From an uncultured Pelagibacteraceae bacterium (GTDB lineage: Bacteria > Pseudomonadota > Alphaproteobacteria > Pelagibacterales > Pelagibacteraceae), in NCBI GenBank assembly GCA_902578775.1, contig CACHEF010000002.1, forward strand, positions 1-64,000: 64,000 bases of DNA, given 5' to 3'. The notes beneath the pieces were generated by a model, which was given only the letters and a program-made list of their open reading frames with translations, had not been told where the DNA came from and did no database searches. Shown here one piece after another: positions 1 through 7,957 of the stretch; position 1 is the first letter of the stretch, and each line of letters begins with the position of its first letter. Both the position numbers and the translations under genes were made by a program.

Positions 1-691
1 AATATGTACTCCCCATAAATGGCCAAGAGTTATAAATTTTTCCTGCATCCATACCAGAGACAAAAGCTCCAATTCCAATTTGAATAAATATTAAAACTGT
101 AAATAAAAATGGAAATAAAGGATTTATTCTGTTCAAAATACGTTTTTTTTGATTAATTTTAAGATAATTCCAAAAAATTAAAGATAAAATTAAAAAAGCT
201 ATAAGCAAATGGACTGAAAGTCTAAAATGACTCACATCTATTCTATTAACAAGACCACTACTTACCATATACCAACCAATAAATCCTTGAAAACAAATAA
301 GAAAAAAAATTAAATATAAATTTAAAAGTTTAGAAATACTTATCTTTATAGAAAAATACATCAAAGGGATTAAAAAGCTAATTCCAATTAATCTTCCCAA
401 AAAACGGTGTGCCCATTCCCACCAAAAAATAATTTTAAATTCTTGCATACTCATGTTGTAATTTTGTAATTTGAATTCAGGAGTTTCTTTGTAAAGATCA
501 AAATACATTATCCAGTCACTTTGATTTAATGGAGGAATAAATCCAGAAAATAAATCCCATTTGGTAATGGAAAGTCCTGAGTCAGTGAGCCTAGTTAAAC
601 CACCAACAATGATCATTATAGACACAATCCAAAACATTATGATCAACCAAATTGATAGTTGATTATGAATTTTGTTATTAATTGTATACAT
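1..691 (-). CDS. ctaA: Heme A synthase (COX15/CtaA type), C-terminus cut off by the window edge
   Basis: Inner-membrane enzyme that oxidises the C8 methyl of heme O to make heme A for aa3-type cytochrome oxidase. I translated the minus strand from the ATG at 691; 230 codons are present and the frame is still open at base 1. Visible are a first membrane helix (about residues 14-31) followed by GGLTRLTDSGLS, the EWAHRFLGR heme-ligand segment with His95, further helices at about 100-142, the His155/His161 pair, and the GAFVSGMDAG stretch near residue 210. These are standard COX15-family signatures. It is divergent from the chorismate mutase gene with 43 bp between the starts. The function is secure; the missing part is the C-terminal repeat of the four-helix unit. 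Confidence 0.93.
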   Translation of the reverse strand, partial: MYTINNKIHNQLSIWLIIMFWIVSIMIIVGGLTRLTDSGLSITKWDLFSGFIPPLNQSDWIMYFDLYKETPEFKLQNYNMSMQEFKIIFWWEWAHRFLGRLIGISFLIPLMYFSIKISISKLLNLYLIFFLICFQGFIGWYMVSSGLVNRIDVSHFRLSVHLLIAFLILSLIFWNYLKINQKKRILNRINPLFPFLFTVLIFIQIGIGAFVSGMDAGKIYNSWPFMGSTY

Positions 692-734
692 ATTCGGATA
701 AATATAATAATTTTTACAATATCCAAATATATAA

Positions 735-1025
735 ATGTCGCCATTGAAAAGAAAAAAACTAAAAAAAATTAGATCCGAGTTAGATAAGTTAGATAATTCT
801 CTTATAAAAGTAATAAAAAAACGTACAAATTTAGTAAAAAAAGTTTTAGCTCTAAAAGATAAAAAAAATCAAATAGTTGATCAAAAAAGAATTAAAAAAA
901 TACTTAATAATATTAAAAAAAAATCTCTTAAGAATAATATAGATCCCAAGATTACAAATCGCATATGGAAAAATATGATTTGGTCTTACATTGATTTTGA
1001 ACGCAGGAACTTTAAAAAAAAATAA
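735..1025 (+). CDS. Monofunctional chorismate mutase, AroQ class
   Basis: Predicted to convert chorismate to prephenate, the branch point to phenylalanine and tyrosine. The 96-residue all-helical protein has the AroQ layout: IRSELDKLDNSLIKVIKKR (about residues 12-30), then a long helix with KVLALKDKKNQIVDQKR, then a C-terminal helix. No prephenate dehydratase or DAHP synthase domain is fused, so this is the short free-standing form. It is extremely Lys-rich, even for this window. Its stop codon abuts the stop of convergent rpmG with no base between. The assignment rests on overall pattern and size; a search against the chorismate mutase type II family would settle it. Confidence 0.75.
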   Translation: MSPLKRKKLKKIRSELDKLDNSLIKVIKKRTNLVKKVLALKDKKNQIVDQKRIKKILNNIKKKSLKNNIDPKITNRIWKNMIWSYIDFERRNFKKK

Positions 1026-1217
1026 TTATTTACTATGTGGTGGTAATTTTTTTTCAACAAAAATCTCATGTTTTCTTGTTGTTGGATTGTATTTTTTAGC
1101 TTTTAATTTAACTTTAGCTTTTTCACCCCCAGCAGGTTTTTTGACATAGTAAAAAAAAGGACTATCCGGTTTTTTCTCAGGAACTAATCTTACCTTTACA
1201 TGTGTTTTTTTTGCCAT
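1026..1217 (-). CDS. rpmG: 50S ribosomal protein L33
   Basis: Small basic protein of the large subunit, near the E site. The 63 residues begin MAKKTHVKVRLV and end with the typical KKYNPTTRKHEIFVEKKL block. The usual zinc cysteines are absent, as in most proteobacterial L33. It is a little longer than the common 55-residue form because of an insertion around residues 14-35 (EKKPDSPFFYYVKKPAGGEK) and a short tail. It lies one base downstream of the MerR-type regulator gene, on the same strand. Confidence 0.85.
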   Translation of the reverse strand: MAKKTHVKVRLVPEKKPDSPFFYYVKKPAGGEKAKVKLKAKKYNPTTRKHEIFVEKKLPPHSK

Positions 1218-1218
1218 C

Positions 1219-1590
1219 TTATTTAATATTTTTTAAATCTTTTATTATTTTAGATATACTAGTAATTTTGTTTCTTAAATTATCAGTTCTTATAGTTTTA
1301 TTTGACATTTCGTCAAGATCATTTGAATGAGTTGAATTTAACAGTTTTTTTACACCATTTATAGTCATACCTTGATCTTTTAACAAAAATTTAATTTTTT
1401 TTAATAAATTAACATTATTTTTGTCATAATATCTTCTATTTCCAGCTAAAATTTTTGGTTTAATTTGCTTAAATTCTTTTTCCCAAAATCTTATCGTATG
1501 AGTAGGTGTTTTTTTACCAGATTTATTTCTTAGATTTAGTATTTTTACAACTTCACCTATTGTTTTGTATGCAGTGTCTGATTTATTCAT
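1219..1590 (-). CDS. MerR-family transcriptional regulator
   Basis: DNA-binding regulator with an N-terminal winged helix: TIGEVVKILNL, then HTIRFWEKEFKQIKP, then AGNRRYYDKNNVNLL (about residues 10-65), followed by a short helix and a C-terminal tail that could dimerise. There is no cysteine cluster, so metal sensing is not supported. It overlaps the ihfA stop by one base. The ihfA-merR pair next to plsX and rpmF is a conserved alphaproteobacterial arrangement, and this protein matches the uncharacterised MerR member usually found there. The target genes and ligand are unknown. Confidence 0.88.
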   Translation of the reverse strand: MNKSDTAYKTIGEVVKILNLRNKSGKKTPTHTIRFWEKEFKQIKPKILAGNRRYYDKNNVNLLKKIKFLLKDQGMTINGVKKLLNSTHSNDLDEMSNKTIRTDNLRNKITSISKIIKDLKNIK

Positions 1591-1883
1591 TATCTTTTTA
1601 AGTTTATAAAGTCTTTAAATTCTTTTGAAGGCTTAAATAAGACAACATTTCTCTCAGAAATTAGAGTTTCTTTTCTTGTTTTAGGATTTCTTCCAACTCT
1701 TGGTTTTTTTTTCCTAATATTAAATGTTCCAAATTTAGATAATTTCAAAGTTTTTTCTTTTGATAAATTTTCAATAATAGTTTGGAAAAAATCATCAATC
1801 AAATGTTCTGAAATTTTTTTAGAAAATCCTATTTGCATATATATTTGATTTACTAAATCTTTTTTAGTTAAATTAATTCTCAT
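1590..1883 (-). CDS. ihfA: Integration host factor alpha subunit (HU/IHF family)
   Basis: Nucleoid protein that bends DNA, normally as an IhfA/IhfB heterodimer. At 97 residues it has the family length: an N-terminal helical dimer part starting LTKKDLVNQIY, then the KLSKFGTFNIRKKKPRVGRN signature and beta-arm with the intercalating-proline region (GRNPKTRKE, about residues 64-72). It sits between plsX and the merR-type gene. The choice of alpha over beta or HU rests on this gene order and on the sequence of the arm. Confidence 0.9.
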   Translation of the reverse strand: MRINLTKKDLVNQIYMQIGFSKKISEHLIDDFFQTIIENLSKEKTLKLSKFGTFNIRKKKPRVGRNPKTRKETLISERNVVLFKPSKEFKDFINLKR

Positions 1884-1885
1884 AA

Positions 1886-2887
1886 TTAAATATTTTTCTT
1901 GATCTTTTCTATTAAGTTACCTTTGATAATTCTACAACAAACCTCAAGAGAATTTGAAAAACCTATATAATCTGTTCCACCGTGACTTTTAACTACTGGT
2001 GAGTCTAAACCAATAAATATAGCTCCATTATATAGTCTTGGATCCAATCTTTTTTTGAATTTTTTTAAATTGGACATATTTAATAATGAGGAAATTTTAC
2101 CAATTAATGATCCTCCTAATGCATTTTTAAGTTCAGCTGTAATGAAATTAGCAGTCCCTTCTGCTGTCTTTAAAGCAACATTTCCTGTAAATCCATCAGA
2201 GACGATTACATTTACATTTCCATCCATTAATTCATTTCCCTCAATATATCCCAAAAATTCGTAATCATCAGATTTTCTGTCATTCAAAATTTTATAAGTT
2301 TCTTTTATTGTCTCATTTCCTTTTAATTCTTCAGAGCCAATATTTAAAAGTGCTACTTTAGGCATCTCTAATGGATATAGTGATTTGTATAAAGAGGCTC
2401 CCATAATTGAGAAATCAAATAAGTTTTTAGAACTACATTCTATATTTGCACCTAAATCTAAAACTACGCTCATACCTTTTTTATTAGGCCATAATGCTGA
2501 TAACGCGGGTTTGTCTATATTATCGATCATCTTTAAATTTAGTTTTGAAATAACCAATAAGGCACCTGTATTACCAGCAGATATAACAATATCACAATCT
2601 TTTTTCTTAACACTCTCAATTGCTAACCACATGCTTGTATCCTTACCTCTCTTAGCAGCTTCAAGTGGGCTATCTTCACTGGATACTTTATTTAAAGTAT
2701 CAACTACTTCAAAATAATTTTTATTGATCTTTTTTTTTAACAATTTATTAATTTTTTCTTCATCGCCAAAAATTTTATAGAAAGCTTCTTTATTAATTGA
2801 ATGATGTTTAATTATACCGTTAATTATTTTTTCAGGTGAGTTATCTCCACCCATTGCATCCACTGCAATTTTGATCATTGATGACAT
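1886..2887 (-). CDS. plsX: Phosphate acyltransferase PlsX
   Basis: Makes acyl-phosphate from acyl-ACP, which PlsY (also in this window, at 45.9 kb) uses to acylate glycerol-3-phosphate in phospholipid synthesis. The 333-residue protein starts with the diagnostic IAVDAMGGDNSPE and contains ISAGNTGALL (about residue 102), VLDLGANIE, LLNIGSEELKGNE and VSDGFTGNVALK. An ATG three codons in (2878) is an equally plausible start and would begin directly at MIKIAVDAMGGD. It follows rpmF by 17 bp and ihfA begins 2 bp after it. fabH, usually found between plsX and ihfA in alphaproteobacteria, is absent. Confidence 0.96.
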   Translation of the reverse strand: MSSMIKIAVDAMGGDNSPEKIINGIIKHHSINKEAFYKIFGDEEKINKLLKKKINKNYFEVVDTLNKVSSEDSPLEAAKRGKDTSMWLAIESVKKKDCDIVISAGNTGALLVISKLNLKMIDNIDKPALSALWPNKKGMSVVLDLGANIECSSKNLFDFSIMGASLYKSLYPLEMPKVALLNIGSEELKGNETIKETYKILNDRKSDDYEFLGYIEGNELMDGNVNVIVSDGFTGNVALKTAEGTANFITAELKNALGGSLIGKISSLLNMSNLKKFKKRLDPRLYNGAIFIGLDSPVVKSHGGTDYIGFSNSLEVCCRIIKGNLIEKIKKNI

Positions 2888-2904
2888 TATTTATTATTGA
2901 TAAA

Positions 2905-3087
2905 TTATTCTTTTGGGTCAATTATCTGACGACCTTTATACATACCAGTTTTAAGATCTAGATGATGAGACAATCTATATTCACCAGATTTTTTATCTTC
3001 AATAATATTTTTAGAAGAGAACTTCATATTTTGTGCTCTTCTCATGCCAGTTCTTGAAGGTGTTTGTTTTCGTTTAGGTACAGCCAT
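2905..3087 (-). CDS. rpmF: 50S ribosomal protein L32
   Basis: Small large-subunit protein of 60 residues beginning [19 protein letters not shown], the universal L32 start. The four zinc cysteines found in many L32 proteins are missing, which is usual in alphaproteobacteria. Directly upstream of plsX, the widespread rpmF-plsX linkage between ribosome and lipid synthesis. Only 2 bp separate it from the preceding chaperone gene, so it is probably in the same transcript. Confidence 0.95.
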   Translation of the reverse strand: MAVPKRKQTPSRTGMRRAQNMKFSSKNIIEDKKSGEYRLSHHLDLKTGMYKGRQIIDPKE

Positions 3088-3089
3088 AA

Positions 3090-3560
3090 TTACTGATTGT
3101 TTACACTTTTTAAATATGAATTCAAATTATTTTTTTTAAGATCTGTATTAAAATTATCAAAATATTCAACTAAATGATCCGTATTTACGAAATTTTGTAA
3201 AAATTTCGACAAACATTCAATTTTTTTTTGATATTCCATTTTATCCCAAAAATGAATTTCAGATATTATTCCATGAAATACATTTATATAAATTTTCATC
3301 TTTTTATTTATTGATTGATCACCATAACCAATTTCTCTTATACTAAGTTCTAGTTGCCTAAAACAAAAATCATATATTTTTTGTAACTGTGTTTCATTTT
3401 TTTTAGTTTTAAATTCTTTTAAAATAAAACCAAAATGAAATAAAAATAGTGTTAATCTATCACTGAAAGTGTCTTGTTTATTTACTATATTTTTATAAAG
3501 AAATTTATTAGTAGTTAATTTAATCAAATTATTATAAAAATTAAGAAATTCTGTATTCAT
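3090..3560 (-). CDS. Ubiquinol-cytochrome c chaperone family protein (CBP3-like)
   Basis: A 156-residue soluble, mainly helical protein resembling the CBP3/UQCC1 family, which assists assembly of cytochrome b in the bc1 complex. Supporting segments are [18 protein letters not shown] (about residues 34-51), [23 protein letters not shown] (about 87-109) and the following helix with [11 protein letters not shown]. The mix of an early LF-HF motif and a later REIGYGD block is typical of the bacterial members, which are often encoded beside bamE-like and rpmF-plsX genes as here. Its ATG and that of the divergent BamE-like gene share the palindrome CATG. Confidence 0.8.
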   Translation of the reverse strand: MNTEFLNFYNNLIKLTTNKFLYKNIVNKQDTFSDRLTLFLFHFGFILKEFKTKKNETQLQKIYDFCFRQLELSIREIGYGDQSINKKMKIYINVFHGIISEIHFWDKMEYQKKIECLSKFLQNFVNTDHLVEYFDNFNTDLKKNNLNSYLKSVNNQ

Positions 3561-4020
3561 GAAAAAAATATTAATACTATCATTTTTATTATTAGCAAGT
3601 TGTTCCTTTGAAAAAATAGTTTTACATCATGGAGTACATAATTTAGAGGAAAAGCAAAGTAAATTAAAAATAAATTATACAAATAAAAATGATATCATAA
3701 GGTTAATTGGTCCACCTTCAACAAAGAGTACGTTTGATAATGATATTTATATTTATATAGAAAGAAAGACTAGTGGATCAAAATTAACAAAATTTGGTAA
3801 AAAAAAATTAGTGAAAAATGATGTTTTAGTTTTGGAACTTGATAGTATGGGACTTCTTTTAAGTAAAAAATTTTATAATAAAAATGATATGAATAATATC
3901 AATTTTGATAATAACGAAACAGGGATTAATTACTCAAAAAAATCTTTTATCTATAATTTTTTAAGCTCAGTGAGACAAAAAATAGATGATCCTCTTGGTA
4001 AAAAGAGGATCAAAAATTAA
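3559..4020 (+). CDS. BamE/SmpA-like outer-membrane lipoprotein
   Basis: Probable lipoprotein related to BamE, an accessory part of the outer-membrane protein assembly machine. The signal sequence [16 protein letters not shown] has a lipobox (LLAS, then Cys15). The mature part shows the BamE-like beta pattern: TNKNDIIRLIGPPSTKSTF (about residues 42-60), then YIYIERKTSG, then DVLVLELDSMGLL. The 153 residues include a charged C-terminal tail beyond the core domain. The last codons lie in a perfect 9-bp inverted repeat that may end transcription of convergent hppA. Assignment to the family is good; that it is the true BamE is inferred. Confidence 0.78.
   Translation: MKKILILSFLLLASCSFEKIVLHHGVHNLEEKQSKLKINYTNKNDIIRLIGPPSTKSTFDNDIYIYIERKTSGSKLTKFGKKKLVKNDVLVLELDSMGLLLSKKFYNKNDMNNINFDNNETGINYSKKSFIYNFLSSVRQKIDDPLGKKRIKN
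3988..4011 (-). terminator. Possible hppA terminator hairpin inside the end of the bamE-like gene
   Basis: The two 9-base arms GATCCTCTT and AAGAGGATC are perfectly complementary around a 6-base loop. Read on the minus strand the hairpin begins about 20 bases after the hppA stop and is followed by ATCTATTTTTT, a T-rich but not immediate tail. It also encodes the C-terminal residues of the BamE-like protein. Only 12 bp separate the two convergent stops, so a terminator for hppA would have to lie in its neighbour. Function is inferred from shape and position. Confidence 0.5.
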
Positions 4021-4032
4021 GTGATAAAAAAA

Positions 4033-6138
4033 TTAACCTGCAATTACAGCTAATAACAATAAAGCTACAATATTAGTTATCTTAATCATTGGGTTAACTG
4101 CTGGACCAGCTGTATCTTTATAAGGATCTCCTACAGTGTCACCAGTTACAGCAGCTTTATGAGCTTCTGATCCTTTTCCACCATGATTACCATCTTCTAT
4201 ATATTTTTTTGCATTATCCCATGCACCTCCACCAGCTGTCATTGATACAGCTACAAAAAGACCTGTAATAATTACACCTAGCAACATAGCACCTACAGCA
4301 GCAAGAGCAGCAACCTGACCTCCGATAGCTAAAATTATAAAATATAAAACGACTGGAGATAAAACTGGTAACAATGAAGGAATTATCATTTCTTTGATCG
4401 CTGCTACAGTTAGAAGATCAACTAATTTAGCATAATCAGGTTTTTGTTTTCTTTTCATTATACCTGGAAATTTCTTAAATTGTCTTCTAACCTCAATTAC
4501 AACTGCCCCACCTGCTCTACCAACAGCTTGCATTCCCATAGAACCAAATAGATAAGGAAGCATTCCACCAATCAATAAACCAACAACAACGTAAGGGTTT
4601 GAAAGATCAAATGTTACAACAATACCTTCTAGAGCAGAACCTGCTTCTTTAGAAAAATGTTTAATATCTTCCGTGTAAGCCGCAAATAAAACCAAAGCCC
4701 CTAAACCAGCAGAACCGATTGCATATCCTTTTGTTACAGCTTTTGTTGTGTTTCCAACTGCATCTAAAGCATCTGTAGTTTTTCTTACTTTTTTATCTAA
4801 ATTAGACATTTCAGCTATACCACCAGCATTATCTGTAACTGGACCATAAGCGTCTAAAGCAACAACCATACCAGCTAAAGCCAACATAGTAGTAACAGCA
4901 ATTGCAATACCAAAAAGACCAGCAATATAATTTGTTAAAAGTATACCACCAACAATAATAAGTGCTGGAATGGCTGTTGCTTCCATTGAAATTGCTAAGC
5001 CTTGAATTACATTTGTTCCATGACCTGTTGTTGAAGATGCTGCTACAGATCTTACTGGACGATAATTGGTTCCTGTGTAATATTCTGTAATCCATATTAA
5101 TAAGCCAGTAATAATTAAGCCGATAACACCACAATAATATAAGCTCATACCGTTAAAGGTTTTGTTATTAACTGTGTATTCATTTGTAAAACCAATTACA
5201 TAATCTGTAACGGGATATAAAATAGCAAGAGAAGCTACGGCTGAAACAACAAAGCCTTTATATAAAGCGTTCATTACATTATTTGTATTTCCTAGTTTAA
5301 CAAAAAATGTTCCAAGGATTGATGTTAATATACAAGCACCACCTATTGTTAATGGATATATCATCATATTAAGATCACCGACAAAGAATATTGAAGATAA
5401 AACCATTGTTGCTACAATAGTTACAGCATAAGTTTCAAATAAATCTGCTGCCATTCCAGCACAATCTCCCACATTATCACCAACATTATCAGCTATAACA
5501 GCAGGATTTCTTGGGTCGTCTTCCGGTATACCGGCCTCTACTTTTCCAACTAGATCAGCTCCTACATCTGCTCCTTTAGTAAAAATTCCTCCACCTAATC
5601 TTGCGAAGATAGATATTAGAGATGCACCAAATCCTAAAGCGACGAGTGCATTAACTATTTCTCTTTCATTAATATTAAACTTAAGTAATAAATAATAATA
5701 AACTGCGATAGCTAATAACGCTAAACCAGCAACTAACATTCCTGTAACAGCTCCAGATTTAAAAGCAACAGAAAGACCTTGAGATAAACCTTTTCTTGAA
5801 GCTTCAGCAGTTCTGACATTTGCTTGCACAGAAACTAACATACCAACATAACCAGCTATACCTGATAATGCTGCACCTATTAAATATCCTAATCCAACTA
5901 ATGGACTAAAGGCTACACTAACAATAACTAAAACAACCACACCAACAATTGCGATAGTCTTATATTGTCTAGCTAAATAAGCTTTAGCACCAATTTGGAT
6001 TGCAGATGCAATATCTTGCATTTTTGCATTACCAGCGCTTGCATTTAAAATATTTTTACCTGTAAGATATCCATATATAATTGATAAAAAACCTGCTGTT
6101 ATTGTATATAAAAGTATTGTTTCTACGGATGTGCTCAT
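4033..6138 (-). CDS. hppA: Membrane-bound proton-pumping pyrophosphatase, K+-independent type
   Basis: Couples pyrophosphate hydrolysis to proton export, saving energy from biosynthetic PPi. The 701-residue protein is a multi-helix membrane protein of usual bacterial length. Substrate and Mg motifs are present: [39 protein letters not shown] and, near the C-terminus, [16 protein letters not shown]. The segment [17 protein letters not shown] has Lys466 at the position that separates K+-independent (Lys) from K+-dependent (Ala) enzymes, so a K+-independent proton pump is predicted. It has its own 76-bp upstream gap with a candidate promoter and is convergent with the BamE-like gene. Confidence 0.97.
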   Translation of the reverse strand: MSTSVETILLYTITAGFLSIIYGYLTGKNILNASAGNAKMQDIASAIQIGAKAYLARQYKTIAIVGVVVLVIVSVAFSPLVGLGYLIGAALSGIAGYVGMLVSVQANVRTAEASRKGLSQGLSVAFKSGAVTGMLVAGLALLAIAVYYYLLLKFNINEREIVNALVALGFGASLISIFARLGGGIFTKGADVGADLVGKVEAGIPEDDPRNPAVIADNVGDNVGDCAGMAADLFETYAVTIVATMVLSSIFFVGDLNMMIYPLTIGGACILTSILGTFFVKLGNTNNVMNALYKGFVVSAVASLAILYPVTDYVIGFTNEYTVNNKTFNGMSLYYCGVIGLIITGLLIWITEYYTGTNYRPVRSVAASSTTGHGTNVIQGLAISMEATAIPALIIVGGILLTNYIAGLFGIAIAVTTMLALAGMVVALDAYGPVTDNAGGIAEMSNLDKKVRKTTDALDAVGNTTKAVTKGYAIGSAGLGALVLFAAYTEDIKHFSKEAGSALEGIVVTFDLSNPYVVVGLLIGGMLPYLFGSMGMQAVGRAGGAVVIEVRRQFKKFPGIMKRKQKPDYAKLVDLLTVAAIKEMIIPSLLPVLSPVVLYFIILAIGGQVAALAAVGAMLLGVIITGLFVAVSMTAGGGAWDNAKKYIEDGNHGGKGSEAHKAAVTGDTVGDPYKDTAGPAVNPMIKITNIVALLLLAVIAG

Positions 6139-6177
6139 AATTACCTTAAGTTTGTTGGTTTAAAATTTTAAGCCCGG

Positions 6178-6205
6178 ACAATACAAAAAAAGCTGCAAAA
6201 GACAA
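6178..6205 (-). promoter_or_regulatory. Candidate sigma-70 promoter of hppA
   Basis: In the 76-bp gap between thiL and hppA the minus strand carries TTGTCT, a 16-base spacer and TATTGT. The hppA ATG lies about 40 bases downstream of the -10 box. In DNA this A+T-rich such matches arise easily, so this is a plausible site only; mapping of 5' ends would decide. Confidence 0.38.
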
Positions 6206-6214
6206 TAATAAGTT

Positions 6215-7174
6215 TTAAAATTGATGAATATAGCCTTTATTTTTAAGCCTAATAATATTGCTATTTTTATCAATTATCTGAGATTTTTCAAAAGAAGGAA
6301 GAATTTCACCAATTTTAGTTATTTTAACTCTTAAATTATTCGAAATCTTTTTGATGATTCTTGATTTATTTTTATTGGCAGTAAATAAAATTTGATAATC
6401 ATCACCGTTAGAAATAAGTTTAGTCTTATCAATTTTATATTGATTAATTAATGATTTTAATGATTTTGAAATAGGGATTTTATCTAGATTAATACTATAA
6501 TTTAATTTTTGTCTATTAATCAATTTTTCTAGGTCATCAAATAATCCATCTGAAATATCAATGGAGGAATTTGAAAATCTTAGTAGTTTATCAGACAGTT
6601 TAATTTGAATTTTAGGTTTATAAAATTCATTAACAAAATAATTATATTGTTTTTTTTTAACTTTAATTTTTTTTTTTAAAATTTGAAGCCCAATGTAACT
6701 ATCACCAATATTTCCTGTTAAATATATATCATCTTTAACTTTTGTATTATTTCTATAAATAATTTTTTTTGAAAAACCTATAGATGTAATAGTAAAGCTT
6801 AGTTTATTTGAAAAAGTAGTGTCTCCACCACAAAGTTTTATATTATATTTATTTTGTTCCTCTAGTAGAGAATTAGAAATTATTTTAAGATTTTTTTTTG
6901 AAAAAGTTTTTTGATTTCCCGCTCCAGAAATAAAATAATATTTAGGTTTAACTCCTTTGCAAATTAAGTCGGATAATGATGATCTTAAAATTTTCTTAAT
7001 CACAAAATTTGGATTTTGAAAGTTAGGAAAATGTATTCCTTCATTATAAGTATCAACAGAAACTACTAATTTTCTTTTTTTATCAAAAAAAACATCATCA
7101 TCTAAATTTAAAGCAGACTTATTATTTTTTGTTAATTTTGAAAAATAATTTCTTATTAAATCAAATTCTTGCAT
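6215..7174 (-). CDS. thiL: Thiamine-monophosphate kinase
   Basis: Phosphorylates thiamine monophosphate to the pyrophosphate cofactor with ATP. The 319 residues show the PurM/ThiL fold signatures: LNLDDDVFF near residue 22, VSVDTYNEGIHF, SLSDLICKGVKPKYYFI, KLCGGDTTFS, LTGNIGDS, SIDISDGLFDDLEKL and SNGDDYQILF. The N-terminus overlaps the end of nusB by 14 bp, and the gene belongs to the leftward ribH-nusB-thiL run. It is strongly Lys-rich, but all metal- and nucleotide-binding aspartates of the family are in place. Confidence 0.94.
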   Translation of the reverse strand: MQEFDLIRNYFSKLTKNNKSALNLDDDVFFDKKRKLVVSVDTYNEGIHFPNFQNPNFVIKKILRSSLSDLICKGVKPKYYFISGAGNQKTFSKKNLKIISNSLLEEQNKYNIKLCGGDTTFSNKLSFTITSIGFSKKIIYRNNTKVKDDIYLTGNIGDSYIGLQILKKKIKVKKKQYNYFVNEFYKPKIQIKLSDKLLRFSNSSIDISDGLFDDLEKLINRQKLNYSINLDKIPISKSLKSLINQYKIDKTKLISNGDDYQILFTANKNKSRIIKKISNNLRVKITKIGEILPSFEKSQIIDKNSNIIRLKNKGYIHQF

Positions 7175-7571
7175 TTTTTGATCTTAATTTTTTACCGATA
7201 TTGTCTAACAAAGCATTGAGGTATTTTGTCTGAGAATTTTCTAAAAAAAAATTAGATGAATCTAAATATTCTTTAATAATAATATTTAATGAAAGATTTG
7301 GTTTATATAAGAATTCATATGTAGCTGCTGTTAAAATAATTTGAAAAACTTTATCTAGATTCCTAAAAGAAAATTGATCACCTAATTTATTTTCTAATTC
7401 ATCTATAATAAGTTCATTTCGTTCTATAGAACCTAAAACTACATCTTTAATAAATTTCTTAAATCTATGCTTTGGAAAAGATAAATCTTCATCTTCATTA
7501 AAAAATTTTCCATATAATTTTTGAATAATAATAACTCTTGGATTATTTTTCGCATTAAAGTGGGTCTTCAT
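7161..7571 (-). CDS. nusB: Transcription antitermination factor NusB
   Basis: RNA-binding helical protein that, with S10, helps antitermination on rRNA operons. The 136 residues fit the family: ARxxxIQKLYGKFFN-like start, LGSIERNELIIDELENKLG in the middle, QIILTAATYEFLYKPNLSLNIIIKEYLD and a final NALLDNIGKKLRS. It overlaps ribH by 4 bp (ATGA) and thiL by 14 bp. The ribH-nusB pairing is widespread in proteobacteria and supports the call. Confidence 0.9.
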   Translation of the reverse strand: MKTHFNAKNNPRVIIIQKLYGKFFNEDEDLSFPKHRFKKFIKDVVLGSIERNELIIDELENKLGDQFSFRNLDKVFQIILTAATYEFLYKPNLSLNIIIKEYLDSSNFFLENSQTKYLNALLDNIGKKLRSKNARI

Positions 7572-7957
7572 TTTTGTGATAATATTGAAATGACTGCTCT
7601 TGCAGCCTCTTCACCCTTTTTTTTTCGAGCTCTAGCTTGTCTCATATTTAGACATGTAATCACACCATTACCAATTGGTTTTTTATTTTTTACACTTAAC
7701 TCCATTATAGCGTTAGTGGTTGCACTTGATATAAAATCAAAATGAGGTGTTTGGCCTTTGATAACACATCCAAGTGCTAAAAAAGCGTCATATTTTTTAA
7801 TATTTTTAGAAATTGTTACTGGAATTTCAAATACACCAGGCACTGTAATTATCTTGATAAAATTTAATTTTGGAATATTTTTAAGAGCACTATTCAAAAG
7901 TCCCTTGGTTATATCCTTATAATAATCAGCAATAACTATTAAAAATTTTTTTTTCAT
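7568..7957 (-). CDS. ribH: 6,7-dimethyl-8-ribityllumazine synthase
   Basis: Condenses the ribD product with dihydroxybutanone phosphate in riboflavin synthesis. The 129-residue protein is somewhat short but has the key parts: LNFIKIITVPGVFEIPVTI (about residues 31-49), DAFLALGCVIKGQTPHFDFIS (about 56-76, with the catalytic-site His) and KPIGNGVITCLNMRQARAR. It starts one base inside the ribB stop and overlaps nusB by 4 bp, so it is co-transcribed with its pathway partners. Confidence 0.94.
   Translation of the reverse strand: MKKKFLIVIADYYKDITKGLLNSALKNIPKLNFIKIITVPGVFEIPVTISKNIKKYDAFLALGCVIKGQTPHFDFISSATTNAIMELSVKNKKPIGNGVITCLNMRQARARKKKGEEAARAVISILSQK

Noticed and set aside
2385..2717. A 110-codon plus-strand frame opposite plsX
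   Set aside because: plsX on the other strand has all family signatures; this frame is a shadow.
4829..5134. A 101-codon reading frame rich in Cys, Trp, Tyr and Ser on the hppA strand
   Set aside because: It is an out-of-frame reading of hppA, which is conserved end to end; the odd composition is what a frame-shifted membrane protein gives.
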